Positions 9,240 to 18,045 of a stretch of 64,000 nucleotides of DNA are shown piece after piece. Each line of letters opens with the position of its first letter. Within the stretch, counting starts at the first letter, position 1. The DNA lies in NCBI GenBank assembly GCA_035650475.1, contig DASRHP010000012.1, forward strand, positions 1,009,697 through 1,073,696, written 5' to 3'. This DNA comes from Candidatus Binataceae bacterium (lineage in GTDB: Bacteria; Desulfobacterota; Binatia; Binatales; Binataceae). Position numbers and translations under genes: made by a program. The notes under the pieces were generated by a model. That model did not search any database and was not told where the DNA came from. It saw nothing but the letters and a program-made list of their open reading frames with translations.

Positions 9240-10016
9240 TTACCTCCGCCAGCCTCCCGCCGCCGCGCCATAGCCCGCGCTTCTCCCGAAGCTGCCAAAC
9301 GTTCGCGGGATAAACATCGGCGCTGGCGCCGCCACCATCGGGACCGTTGGCTGCGGCGCCCATGCCGGTGGCGGCACCACCATCGGCGTCACAGGCGCAG
9401 GCATCCAGGAAGCACGCGGCGCTATATTCGCAAAGCCCGTGGAAGGGACGTATAGATGGTTCATCGCAGGCGCCGGCGCCGCATAAGCGCGCGGCAGATA
9501 ATAGGGCACCAGCGGGGGTCCTACAACAACCGGAATCTGCCCGATTGCGGCGCGTGCGGCCGCCTCGGCGGCCGCCTGTTGCTGGCGATAATCGTCGAGC
9601 GTGCCTATGGCAGGGTCAGCCGCGGCTGGCGAGTCGGCAGAATCGCTCTCCCGCTGCCCGGAATCCGACGACGACACCTGTCGGTCATCCGAAGCGCTCC
9701 CGGCCGCCGCGCACGCGGTGTCCGCGGTGCCCGCAACGGCGACCGCTCCGTCGGCGCCCGAACCCAGCTTTTGCGATTCGCAGCCGCTCCCATCGGGCGG
9801 CAGGTCCGCAGTGGCCGGCGCGGAGCTTCTGGCGGCCGGCTTATAGACAGGAGGGATTTCCAGAACGCTGTCAACGCGCTCCCAATCCGAGTCGGCCGAG
9901 CTGGCGTCGCGGGCACAGGCGGGAGTGGCGGCCGACGCCGCCAACATCAGGGCAGCGCCGACCAACGCTGCTCCCGCCGCAGCGCCGCACCCGTGTCGTG
10001 GGCTGCGAAACTTCAT
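9240..10016 (-). CDS. Exported Ala/Pro-rich protein of unknown function
   Basis: A 258-aa protein with a long signal peptide (hydrophobic AALVGAALMLAASAATPACA). After it come a Ser/Asp/Ala-rich stretch, a short helical block (DDYRQQQAAAEAAARAAIG) and a Pro/Ala/Met-rich C-terminal half with repeated PAP, PVTPM, PPPAWAP and VPM motifs ending GYGAAAGGWRR. Cys residues are few and no catalytic pattern is visible. The ATG at 10014-10016 is supported by AGGAGATACA immediately upstream; the longer open frame to 10079 is not needed. It may be a cell-surface or matrix protein, by composition only. It precedes coaX by about 50 bases, so co-transcription is possible. Confidence 0.6.
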   Translation of the reverse strand: MKFRSPRHGCGAAAGAALVGAALMLAASAATPACARDASSADSDWERVDSVLEIPPVYKPAARSSAPATADLPPDGSGCESQKLGSGADGAVAVAGTADTACAAAGSASDDRQVSSSDSGQRESDSADSPAAADPAIGTLDDYRQQQAAAEAAARAAIGQIPVVVGPPLVPYYLPRAYAAPAPAMNHLYVPSTGFANIAPRASWMPAPVTPMVVPPPAWAPQPTVPMVAAPAPMFIPRTFGSFGRSAGYGAAAGGWRR

Positions 10017-10229
10017 TGTATCTCCTGCTGACGCCCCAAAGCCTGCCCTCAGGCTACACCGGCGTCTGATGAGGGCCAAGCGAGTCGCATTCCGCTATTT
10101 TGGCACTTCAGGCTGCAGGGACATGGACATTCAGGCTTGCGGGAGGGTCGGCGTCGGCGACAAATTCTCCAACCACGAACCCGCTGCGCGGGTTTTCAGC
10201 CGGCGCCTGGCTCGGCTAAGATGCGCGCC

Positions 10230-10973
10230 ATGTCGGAACCAAAGGTTGCATTGGTCACGGGTGCGGGACGCGGAATCGGGCGCGACATTGCGCAACGCCT
10301 GGCCCGCGAGGGCTACGCGTGCGGGCTTATTGCGCGCACCAAGTCGCAGCTTGAAGAGACGGCCGAGCTTATCCGCCAGGCCGGCGGCAAAGCGCTGGTC
10401 ACGCCGACCGACGTCTCCAAACGCGAGCAGGTGCTGGCCGCGGTCGAAGCCGTCGAGCGCGAGCTCGGTCCGATCGCGGTGCTCATCAACAACGCCGGCG
10501 CTTACCTGCGCAAGCGCTTCGACGAGATCACCGAGGACGAGTTCGACTTCCAGCTCAAGGTCAACACCTACGGGCCGTTCTATTGCACGCAGGCGGTGGT
10601 CACGCGAATGGCGGCGCGCGAGCGGGGCACGATAATTTTCGTCCTTGGCTCGGAGACCCGCGGCGGTCCCGCGATGTACTCGGCATACAACGCTTCGAAA
10701 GTGGCGCAGCGCGCGCTGGCCGAGTCGGTCGCCTACGAGTACATGCATCTCGGCATCCATTCGGCCGCGCTCGACGTTGACGGGGCGGTCGGCCTGCCGC
10801 GAATCACCGAGGGCGCTCCCGAGGAGGAGCCGGACCATTTCGTCTCGACCGAAGCGATCTGCAACGAAATCGTCCATCTGATCGCTCAGCCGCGCAACGC
10901 GTGGACGTTCGCCATCGATCTGCGCTCGTACTGGCAATGGCGTCCGCGGGTGGCGGCGAAAAAAAAGGCCTGA
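10230..10973 (+). CDS. Short-chain dehydrogenase/reductase
   Basis: A classical SDR with the cofactor motif TGAGRGIG at residues 10-17, NNAG (INNAGAYLRKRF), and the catalytic block with Ser in LGSETRGG followed by MYSAYNASK. The N-terminal region (VALVTGAGRGIGRDIAQRLAREGY) and the D-V-S of TDVSKREQ suggest NADP preference, though this is weak evidence. The C-terminus is unusual for a fatty-acid-type SDR, ending WQWRPRVAAKKKA. Start at 10230 (MSEPK) is preferred; an ATG three codons upstream is equally possible as neither has a strong ribosome site. Substrate unknown; it stands alone upstream of tRNA-Pro. Confidence 0.8.
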   Translation: MSEPKVALVTGAGRGIGRDIAQRLAREGYACGLIARTKSQLEETAELIRQAGGKALVTPTDVSKREQVLAAVEAVERELGPIAVLINNAGAYLRKRFDEITEDEFDFQLKVNTYGPFYCTQAVVTRMAARERGTIIFVLGSETRGGPAMYSAYNASKVAQRALAESVAYEYMHLGIHSAALDVDGAVGLPRITEGAPEEEPDHFVSTEAICNEIVHLIAQPRNAWTFAIDLRSYWQWRPRVAAKKKA

Positions 10974-11078
10974 ACGCGGCACGCACCGGCGCGTGCTGCA
11001 TTTGGCCGCGCGCGCAACTATACTGGCGTGGCTTCAGGAACCGCGCCGCCGGCTCGCGGCTGCGCGGCATCTGCGGGT

Positions 11079-11155
11079 CGGGGCGTGGCGCAGCCTGGTA
11101 GCGCACACGCTTGGGGTGCGTGTGGTCGCCGGTTCAAATCCGGCCGCCCCGACCA
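11079..11155 (+). tRNA. tRNA-Pro (anticodon GGG)
   Basis: A complete cloverleaf can be drawn: acceptor CGGGGCG/CGCCCCG, D-arm GGCGCAGCCTGGTAGCGC-like, anticodon stem CACGC/GCGTG with loop TTGGGGT (anticodon GGG), T-arm around CCGGTTCAAATCCGG, discriminator A and an encoded CCA. Length 77 nt. The encoded CCA end is at 11153-11155. Confidence 0.95.
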
Positions 11156-11611
11156 AATCCCGGCCTGTCTCGACTAGCCAAACCGGCGCCTACTGTGTAG
11201 AGCATCGCCTCCTTAAGCGACGGCCGATTCTGCGCGCAGGGTGAGTTTGGCGTGACGCACAATCGCCTTGACCGCCACGCACAGTCGCTGCGGCATCGGT
11301 CGGCAATGCTCGCCGGATTTGTGATAGCGCGGGCCGGCGGAACGTTCATCTACCCTTTCAAGGGGCCGCCGGCAAAAGGATGGGGATCGTTACGTCATAG
11401 TTGGGGCATGCAGCAGACCCGTCTCCGACCCGAGCGCGCCTCAGGCCTCGGCAGGCGGCAGACGACGACCCGGAAGCAGGCTGACGTTCCGTCGGCGGCC
11501 GCCCAACAGAGCCAGCGCGCGGCTGTATCGGCGCGCGATGCCGCTGTTCGCGCCACGCACTGGCGGCGAGTGTATCTATTCGCTACACGCCCGCCGCTGG
11601 GTTAATCACGA
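11156..11611. other. Gap between tRNA-Pro and the mla remnant
   Basis: About 455 bases. Open frames occur on both strands but have no recognisable domain. The N-terminal third expected for an MlaE permease (with or without a STAS domain) should lie here and cannot be found in any frame, so the region is probably a mixture of lost mlaE sequence and spacer. Its position directly 3' of a tRNA gene would suit an old integration or deletion junction, but no integrase or direct repeat of the tRNA end was seen. Confidence 0.4.
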
Positions 11612-12214
11612 ACGGTATTCCCGATCGGCGTCATCCTCGCTTTCATGGGCGCCGTCCAGCTCCAGCAGTTCGGCGCCTCGATCTACGTCGCGGACCTAGT
11701 TGGGATCGGGATGGTGCGCGAGATGGGCGCGATGATGACCGCGATCATCATGTCGGGGCGCACCGGCGCGGCCTTCGCGGCGCAGCTCGGCACGATGAAG
11801 GTCACGCAGGAAATCGACGCACTGAGCACGATGGGCCTGTCGCCGCTGGAGTTTCTGGTCGTGCCGCGCCTCAGCGCGCTGGTGCTGATGATGCCGCTGC
11901 TGGGCCTGTACGCGGACCTTATGGGAATCGCGGGCGGCGCCGCGATCGGAATCGGGATGCTCGGGCTCTCACCCACGATGTACATGCGCGAGACCATCTC
12001 GGCGCTTAGCCTGACCAACCTCTTCCTCGGCCTCTTCAAGGCGACCGTGTACGGCGGCCTGATCGCGCTTGCCGGATGCTTGCAGGGCTTCCGATGCGGC
12101 AACAGCTCCTCTGCCGTCGGCGACGCGGCGACCCGCGCGGTGGTCACCTCGATCGTCCTGGTGGTGGTCGCCTGCGGCGTCTTCGCGGTGGTTACCAACC
12201 GCTTGCACATATGA
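11612..12214 (+). pseudogene. mlaE: Truncated MlaE-family ABC permease
   Basis: The surviving ~200 codons are clearly the C-terminal two thirds of an MlaE permease of the retrograde phospholipid transport system: GVILAFMGAVQLQQFGASIYVADLVG, REMGAMMTAIIMSGRTGAAFAAQLGTMKVTQEIDAL and the following helices. Family members are about 250-380 aa; here the frame is closed by TAA at 11603-11605, and the only start is an ATG at 11645 in the middle of a membrane helix. If one C is removed near 11620 the frame continues as LITNGIPIGVILAF, which looks like the normal preceding helix, but further upstream homology fades. The stop codon overlaps the original mlaF start (ATGA at 12211-12214). Confidence 0.75.
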
Positions 12215-12286
12215 AAGGCGCGAGCGCACGCGATAGCTGAGACGAATTCAAACGCCGGCAACGGCGCGGCGGGCCAACCGCATATC

Positions 12287-13048
12287 GTGGTGCACAACCT
12301 CACGATGGCCTATGGGAGCTTCGTGCTGATGCGCGAGCTGAACTTCACCGTGCGCCGCGGCGACATCTTCATCATCATGGGCGGCAGCGGCTGCGGAAAG
12401 AGCACTCTGCTGCGCCATCTGATCGGCCTCATCGAGCCGGCCACCGGCGATATCCTCTACGGCGACGTGAACTTCACCCGCGCCGAGCCCGCGATGCGCA
12501 AGCGCATCCTGCGCCGCTTCGGCATCACTTACCAGGGCGGCGCGCTGTGGAGCTCGATGACGCTGGCGGAGAACGTGGGCATGCCGCTCAGCGAGTTCAC
12601 CGATCTCACGCCCGCGCAAATCCACGAAATTGCCGCGCTCAAGCTCGCGCTGGTCGGCCTACGGGGCTTCGAGGACTACTATCCAAGCCAGATCAGCGGC
12701 GGGATGCAGAAGCGCGCGGGGCTCGCGCGCGCGATCGCGCTCGACCCCGAGATTCTCTTTTTCGACGAGCCCTCGGCCGGGCTCGATCCAGTCAGCTCGC
12801 GTCTGCTCGACAACCTGATCCTCGAGCTGCGCGCCAGTCTCGGCGCGACCATCGTGGTCGTCACCCACGAGCTGGCCAGCATCTTCACCATCGGCAACAA
12901 CAGCATCTTCCTCGACGCCGAGAGCAAGGCCGCGATCGCGCATGGCGATCCCAAGGACCTGCTCGCGCATTCGCATCATCCGACCGTGCGCAGATTCCTG
13001 ACCCGCGGCGCCGAGCAGGCTGGAGTCTCAACGGGAAGCCATGGCTAA
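12287..13048 (+). CDS. mlaF: MlaF-type ABC transporter ATPase (5' end frameshifted)
   Basis: ATPase of the Mla phospholipid transporter. Walker A GGSGCGKST, Q-loop (TYQGGALWSSMTLAENV), signature SGGMQKRAGLARA, Walker B ILFFDEPSAGLDP and the H-loop (VVTHEL) are complete. The natural start is almost certainly the ATG at 12211, which overlaps the mlaE stop as ATGA, but that frame meets TGA at 12238-12240. Deleting the T at 12238 fuses MKGASARDSETNSNAGNG to the ATPase frame exactly. Without that, translation must begin at the GTG at 12287, losing about 25 poorly conserved residues, so the product may still fold. It overlaps mlaD by 8 bases. Confidence 0.8.
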   Translation: MVHNLTMAYGSFVLMRELNFTVRRGDIFIIMGGSGCGKSTLLRHLIGLIEPATGDILYGDVNFTRAEPAMRKRILRRFGITYQGGALWSSMTLAENVGMPLSEFTDLTPAQIHEIAALKLALVGLRGFEDYYPSQISGGMQKRAGLARAIALDPEILFFDEPSAGLDPVSSRLLDNLILELRASLGATIVVVTHELASIFTIGNNSIFLDAESKAAIAHGDPKDLLAHSHHPTVRRFLTRGAEQAGVSTGSHG

Positions 13049-14010
13049 GCGGGTAAATTCCACCGCGATCGGGGTCTTCGTCGTCGGCAGCATCGCGCTG
13101 ATGGTCGTGGCGCTGGCCGTGCTTGGTTCCGGGCAGCTTTTCCGCCGCCCACATCGCTTCGTCTGCTTTTTCCAAGGCAGCCTCAACGGACTGAAAGTGG
13201 GAGCGCCGGTGAAGGTGCGCGGCGTCGAAATCGGGAGAGTCGAGAAGATCATGCTCAGGCTTCCGCCCTCATACGGCAGGGTCAAGCCGCAACTGCCACA
13301 CGAGCTGCCGGTGATCATCGACGTGGACGAGGCGCAGCTCAGGAAGCAGGGCGGCACCGGCGAGGCATTGAAGCCGGCCGAGCTCGACGCGCTCATCGGG
13401 CGCGGGCTGCGCGCGCAGCTCAACATGGAAAGCCTGCTCACAGGCATCCTCTTCATCGAGCTCGACTTCTTCCCCGATACGCCGGCGAACCTGGTGCTGG
13501 AGCCCGGCGCGAGTATCCGCGAAGTCCCCACCACTTCGACCAACCTCGCGCAGGTCCAGAAAAGCGCGACCGTCGCGCTGGCTCATCTCGAAAAGGTCGA
13601 CTTCCTCGCGCTCGCACAGTCGGTGACCGACGCCGCCAATGCCGCCAAGGAACTGGTGTCGTCGCGCGACCTGAAGGACACCCTCGCTCAAGGTTGATGC
13701 CACCAATCTCAACGCGACGCTCACCTCGATTCGTCGCCTCTCCGACAATCTCAACAACGACGGCGGCCCGCTGCTGGCGAGCCTCCAGAACACCTCGCGC
13801 CAGGCCGAAGCCACGCTGACGCAGATGTCGGCCGCGATGTCGGCGATCCAGGCGACGGTCGCTGCCGACTCGCCGCTAACCTATCGGCTGGACGTCGCCC
13901 TGGAAAACCTCTCGGACGCCTCCAACGCGATCCGCGAGCTCGCCAATTACCTGCAGCGCAACCCCAGCGCGCTCTTGCGCGGCAAATACGTATCCGACCA
14001 CAAAGAGTAG
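13041..14010 (+). pseudogene. mlaD: MlaD-type MCE substrate-binding protein, frameshifted
   Basis: An MCE/MlaD protein anchored by one N-terminal helix (residues ~8-30, GVFVVGSIALMVVALAVLGSG) with the MCE domain following (FFQGSLNGLKVGAPVKVRGVEIGRV). The frame stops at TGA 13695-13697 after residue 218, but the C-terminal helical part continues in another frame (VDATNLNATLTSIRRLSDNL ... to the stop at 14010). Removing one C at 13689 restores a single frame of about 322 aa (TLAKVDATNLNATL). The product as read is cut within the coil that normally forms the lipid tunnel, so function is doubtful. A sequence error is the alternative explanation. Confidence 0.75.
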
Positions 14011-14094
14011 CCGCCGACCGGCTCAGCCGCGCGAGCCACCCGCGGGACTTGAACTTCCAGCGCCTCGACGGGCAGGATACTTCGCTAATAGTCA

Positions 14095-15162
14095 ATGATG
14101 GCCGACACGCGACGGCGGGCATTTCTTCATTTGTTGACCAGCATGGTGGCGCTCATGGCCCTGATGACGGGCCGCGCGGGAGCCGAAGTGTCGCCCAAGG
14201 CGCAGGCCGCGCTCCTCGAACCGCCGACCGTAAACGGCCAGCCGGTCCGGGTCTCCGTGGCGCTCTGGATTCTGAACATCCCCGCGATCGACGAAGTCGC
14301 TCAGCGCGTGGATATGGTGGGCTATCTGATCGCGGACTGGAAGGATCCACGCCTCGTCTATACGCCGCACGGCGACGACGACACCTGGCGCGTGTATCAG
14401 CCGGGCGAAATCTGGATGCCGCGTTTTCAGTTTCCGAACGCGGTAACCCCGCATACGCGCTACGACGGCGAACTGAGCGCGCGCCCCGACGGCTCGGTCC
14501 GCTACCTGGAACGTTGGAGCGTGTCGCTCTCCTCGCGCTTTTACCTGCGCCGCTTCCCTTTCGATTCCCAGACGCTGCGGCTCTCGGTGCAGCCCTTTCT
14601 TGCCAACGCCTCGCGCGAGCTTCTCGCCGGCCGGCCCGAGATGACCGGCATCGAGCAGGGTGCGAGCGACGCACTTGCCCAATGGCAGGTGGGCGCAATC
14701 GACTTCGCCAGCCGCCGGGTCCGCCTCGACAACGGCAAGCGTTACATCTCGCAACTCGACTTTGACATCGCGATCAGGCGCAGGTCCGCGTTCTACATCT
14801 GGAAGGTTTTCCTGCCGCTGTTGCTGATGGTGTGTCTGTCGTGGACCGTCTTTTGGGTCGATCCGATGGACCTCTCCTCGCAGGTTACGATTTCGGTCAC
14901 CACCATCCTGACCATCATCGCATTCGGGTTTTCGATCGCGGCTTCGCTGCCCCGCGTGCCCTACCTCACATACGTCGACGCTTTCTTTCTGACCTGTTAC
15001 ATATTTGTCTTCCTGTCGATCGTCGAACTCGTGGCCGTGCACTTCCACCATCGGCGCGAGCGCGGAGCGCGTGCGCTGCGGATCCGGGTCTTTGCTCGCA
15101 AGGGCTTGCCAGCCGCGTTTATTGCTACCAACGTGGCCGTGGCGTGGTGGTTTCTCCTCTAA
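14095..15162 (+). CDS. Pentameric ligand-gated ion channel homologue (Cys-loop-type, GLIC/ELIC-like)
   Basis: A bacterial relative of the nicotinic/GABA receptor family, forming a pentameric channel in the inner membrane with a periplasmic ligand domain. A signal peptide spans residues 1-30. The extracellular domain has loop A-like IWMPRFQFPN and the hallmark FPFDSQTLRL (154-163), which in animal receptors lies between the two loop cysteines (absent here, as in other prokaryotic members). Four membrane helices follow: M1 about 234-255 with the conserved Pro P241, M2 about 260-283 (DLSSQVTISVTTILTIIAFG), M3 about 292-315 and M4 about 339-355, with a very short M3-M4 linker, as in bacterial channels. 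Length (355 aa) is typical. Ligand and ion selectivity are unknown. Not obviously in an operon. Confidence 0.9.
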   Translation: MMADTRRRAFLHLLTSMVALMALMTGRAGAEVSPKAQAALLEPPTVNGQPVRVSVALWILNIPAIDEVAQRVDMVGYLIADWKDPRLVYTPHGDDDTWRVYQPGEIWMPRFQFPNAVTPHTRYDGELSARPDGSVRYLERWSVSLSSRFYLRRFPFDSQTLRLSVQPFLANASRELLAGRPEMTGIEQGASDALAQWQVGAIDFASRRVRLDNGKRYISQLDFDIAIRRRSAFYIWKVFLPLLLMVCLSWTVFWVDPMDLSSQVTISVTTILTIIAFGFSIAASLPRVPYLTYVDAFFLTCYIFVFLSIVELVAVHFHHRRERGARALRIRVFARKGLPAAFIATNVAVAWWFLL

Positions 15163-15425
15163 ACTATTAAAAAAGCGGCTCGCTCGCGGATGCGATCGGT
15201 CCCGCTCTCGTAAACCGCGGCGTGTGATCTTCGCAGCAGTGGGTAGAGATCACAATGCGCGTGAAGAAGGCGGTATCGGGGAGGGCGGCGATCTTGATGC
15301 TCTTGGCGACAGCAGCGGCGCATGGCCCCTCGGACACCGGCCAATGAAGCGATACTCGCGGACCCGCCTGGTACATTCGACGAGGAGCCCATCGAAGGTC
15401 AGTCTCCCCAGTACCGGCGTGAGGG

Positions 15426-16349
15426 TCATCCCAGCGCGGGAATTACTTCGTTCGCCAGCACTTCCATCTGCTCCATCTCGTCGAACACCGGGTTGAGCAT
15501 CAGATGGCGCGCTCCGGCGCGGACCAGCGCCGCAAGCTTTTCAGCGCATTCGGCGCGGCTGCCCCAAACGCTCACGCGCGAGGCCATGTCGGCGCTGCGG
15601 TAGCGAACGGCGAACCATTCGCGCAGCATCCGCTCCGCGCGCTCGCGATCGTCGTCCACCGCGATGTACACGCGCTTGGAAATTCCGAACGACACTGGGT
15701 CGCGCTTCGCTTCGTCCAGCAATCGGCGCAGGATTTCCATCTGGGCGGCGAAGTCGGCCGACGACGAAGACCCCGCACCCATCCATCCGTCGCCGTGGCG
15801 CACCGCACGCCTCAGCCCGATCGCGTCGCGTGCGCCGAACCATAGCGGCGGATGCGGCCTCTGCGCAGGCTTGGGTTCCATCGCAACCTTCTCGAAGCGC
15901 CAGAAGTCGCCGTTCATCGACGCCCGCGGCTGCATCCATAACGCCTTCATCACCTGCACGCCTTCGACGAACCGGCGCGCCCGCCCCTCGCTCGGCACGC
16001 CGAATACCGCCTCGGGCACGTGAGCCCCGCCGATTCCGATCCCGACGATCAACCTTCCGTTACTCAGTTGATCCAGCGAAGCCAAGCTCTTTGCCAATTG
16101 CACAGGGTTTCGGATCACCGTAAGCAGCACCGAGGTGCCCAGCCGCGCCCTTGACGTCAGGGCGGCGGCGTAGGTCAGCAGTGTGACCGGCTCGAGAATC
16201 GGGACGTCGCCGACTATCTGTTCCTGCACCCACAGGCTGTCGAAACCGAGCGCCTCGGCCCGCGGAAGGAACTCGCGGATCAGCTTTACGTCAATCGGCG
16301 CGTCAATGAAGCTTTGCGGAATCGCGATGCCGCAAGGGGGCGTGGCCAT
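15426..16349 (-). CDS. LLM-class flavin-dependent oxidoreductase (F420-type candidate)
   Basis: A bacterial luciferase-like TIM-barrel oxidoreductase of about 307 aa. Typical blocks are LPRAEALGFDSLWVQEQ, TSRARLGTSVLLTVIRNPVQLAKSLASLDQLSNGRLIVGIGIGG, RRFVEGVQVMKALW and PLWFGARDAIGLRRAVRHGDGWMG. The pattern fits F420- or FMN-dependent members; which cofactor is used cannot be decided. I start at the ATG at 16347-16349 (MATPPCGIAIPQ); the frame runs further upstream into pgi without support. It follows pgi by 14 bases on the same strand, so it is probably read from the pgi transcript. Substrate unknown. Confidence 0.82.
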   Translation of the reverse strand: MATPPCGIAIPQSFIDAPIDVKLIREFLPRAEALGFDSLWVQEQIVGDVPILEPVTLLTYAAALTSRARLGTSVLLTVIRNPVQLAKSLASLDQLSNGRLIVGIGIGGAHVPEAVFGVPSEGRARRFVEGVQVMKALWMQPRASMNGDFWRFEKVAMEPKPAQRPHPPLWFGARDAIGLRRAVRHGDGWMGAGSSSSADFAAQMEILRRLLDEAKRDPVSFGISKRVYIAVDDDRERAERMLREWFAVRYRSADMASRVSVWGSRAECAEKLAALVRAGARHLMLNPVFDEMEQMEVLANEVIPALG

Positions 16350-16363
16350 CGGATGGGCTCTGG

Positions 16364-17998
16364 TTACGTTCGGCGCCGGCGGTAGCGGCGGATCAGCGCG
16401 TTGGTCGAACTGTCGTGCTCCAACCGCGGCTCCGCCGGATTTTCCAGCTCCGGGATGATCCGTTGCGCCAGCATCTTGCCCAGCTCGACTCCCCACTGGT
16501 CGAACGAGTCGATATTCCAGACCACGCCCTGCGTAAACACGCTGTGCTCGTAGAGCGCAACCAACTTGCCCAACGTCTCCGGCGTCAGTTGTTCGGCGAG
16601 GATCGTGGTCGAGGGCCGGTTGCCCTCACATACCCGATGCGGCACCAGCCAATCGGGAGTTCCCTCGGCCTTCACCTCCTCCGGCGTCTTGCCGAAGGCG
16701 AGCGCCTCGGCCTGGGCGAAGACGTTGGCGACGAGCAGGTCATGATGGCGACCGAGCGGGTTGAGCGGGCGGGAGAACGCGATGAAGTCGCAGGGGATAA
16801 GCTTTGTGCCCTGATGGATGAGTTGGTAGAAGGAGTGCTGGCCGTTGGTGCCGGGCTCGCCCCAGAAGATCGGTCCGGTCTGGTAGTCCACCGCGGCGCC
16901 CTCCAGCGTCACGTGTTTGCCGTTGGATTCCATCGTGAGCTGCTGGAGGTAGGCCGGAAAGCGCTTGAGATACTGATCGTAGGGAAACACCCCGACGGTC
17001 TGCGCGCCGAAGAAATTGTTGTACCAGACGGCGAGCAGCCCCATGATCACGGGCAGATTGCGCTCGAACGGCGCGGTGCGGAAATGTTCGTCAATCGCGC
17101 GGAACCCGGCGAGCATAGCGCGAAAATTCTCCGGGCCGATCGCGATCATGGTCGAGAGCCCGATCGCCGAATCCATCGAGTAGCGCCCGCCGACCCAGTC
17201 CCAGAAGCCGAACATGTTGCGCGTGTCGATGCCGAACTTCGCGACCTCGGCCGCATTGGTCGACACCGCGACGAAGTGCCGCGCGATCGCCCGCTCGTCG
17301 CCGAGCGCATCAAGACACCATTTCCGCGCGGTGTGCGCGTTGGTCATCGTCTCCAGGGTCGTGAAGGTCTTCGACGAGATGATGAACAGCGTCTCAGCGG
17401 GATCGAGAGCGCGCGTCGCCTCGGCGAAATCGGTCCCGTCCACGTTGGAAACGAAACGCATGGTGAGGCTGCGGTCGCTGAAGTGGCGCAGCGCTTCGTA
17501 GGCCATCACTGGCCCGAGGTCGGAGCCGCCGATGCCGACGTTGATGACGTTGCGGATGCGCTTGCCGGTATGGCCTTTCCATGAGCCGTCGCGCACCTGG
17601 CGCGCGAACTCGGCCATCCGGTCGAGCACCTCGTGCACCCCCGGCACCACGTCCTCGCCGTCCACCATGATCGAGGCCGTGCGCGGCGCGCGCAGCGCGA
17701 CATGCAGAACCGCGCGCCGCTCGGTGGCGTTGATCTTCTCGCCCGCGAACATCGCGTCGATGCGCGCACGCAAGCCGACCTCGCCGGCGAGCGCGAACAG
17801 CAGGCGCATCGTCTCGTCGGTTACGCGATGCTTGGAATAGTCGAGATACAGGCCGGCAGCCTCGATCGCCAGCCGCTCACCGCGGGCGGGATCGTCGCGA
17901 AAGAGCGTGCGCAGGTGAACGTCGCGTATTTTGCCGTAGTGGTCCTCGAGCGCCCGCCAGGCCGGGCGCCGCGCAAGCTGCGCACTCTGAGCCGTCAT
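16364..17998 (-). CDS. pgi: Glucose-6-phosphate isomerase
   Basis: Interconverts glucose-6-phosphate and fructose-6-phosphate. Signature blocks are present: [43 protein letters not shown], and [18 protein letters not shown] with the catalytic Glu and His, plus a C-terminal Lys-containing QWGVELGK. At 544 aa it is the large E. coli/eukaryote-like form. GGAGGGG precedes the ATG. It follows tal closely (47 bases) and gnd, all on the minus strand, forming a gnd-tal-pgi unit for the pentose phosphate and glycolytic interface. Confidence 0.96.
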   Translation of the reverse strand: MTAQSAQLARRPAWRALEDHYGKIRDVHLRTLFRDDPARGERLAIEAAGLYLDYSKHRVTDETMRLLFALAGEVGLRARIDAMFAGEKINATERRAVLHVALRAPRTASIMVDGEDVVPGVHEVLDRMAEFARQVRDGSWKGHTGKRIRNVINVGIGGSDLGPVMAYEALRHFSDRSLTMRFVSNVDGTDFAEATRALDPAETLFIISSKTFTTLETMTNAHTARKWCLDALGDERAIARHFVAVSTNAAEVAKFGIDTRNMFGFWDWVGGRYSMDSAIGLSTMIAIGPENFRAMLAGFRAIDEHFRTAPFERNLPVIMGLLAVWYNNFFGAQTVGVFPYDQYLKRFPAYLQQLTMESNGKHVTLEGAAVDYQTGPIFWGEPGTNGQHSFYQLIHQGTKLIPCDFIAFSRPLNPLGRHHDLLVANVFAQAEALAFGKTPEEVKAEGTPDWLVPHRVCEGNRPSTTILAEQLTPETLGKLVALYEHSVFTQGVVWNIDSFDQWGVELGKMLAQRIIPELENPAEPRLEHDSSTNALIRRYRRRRT

Positions 17999-18045
17999 CG
18001 CTCACCCCTCCCCTGCTTTGCCCGGCCCGGCCGGCTTGCGCGCAA

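Noticed and set aside
15255..15347. A 30-codon plus-strand frame with a signal-peptide-like start (MRVKKAVSGRAAILMLLATAAAHG)
   Set aside because: It stops after 30 codons with no good ribosome site; it could be a remnant but nothing supports translation.
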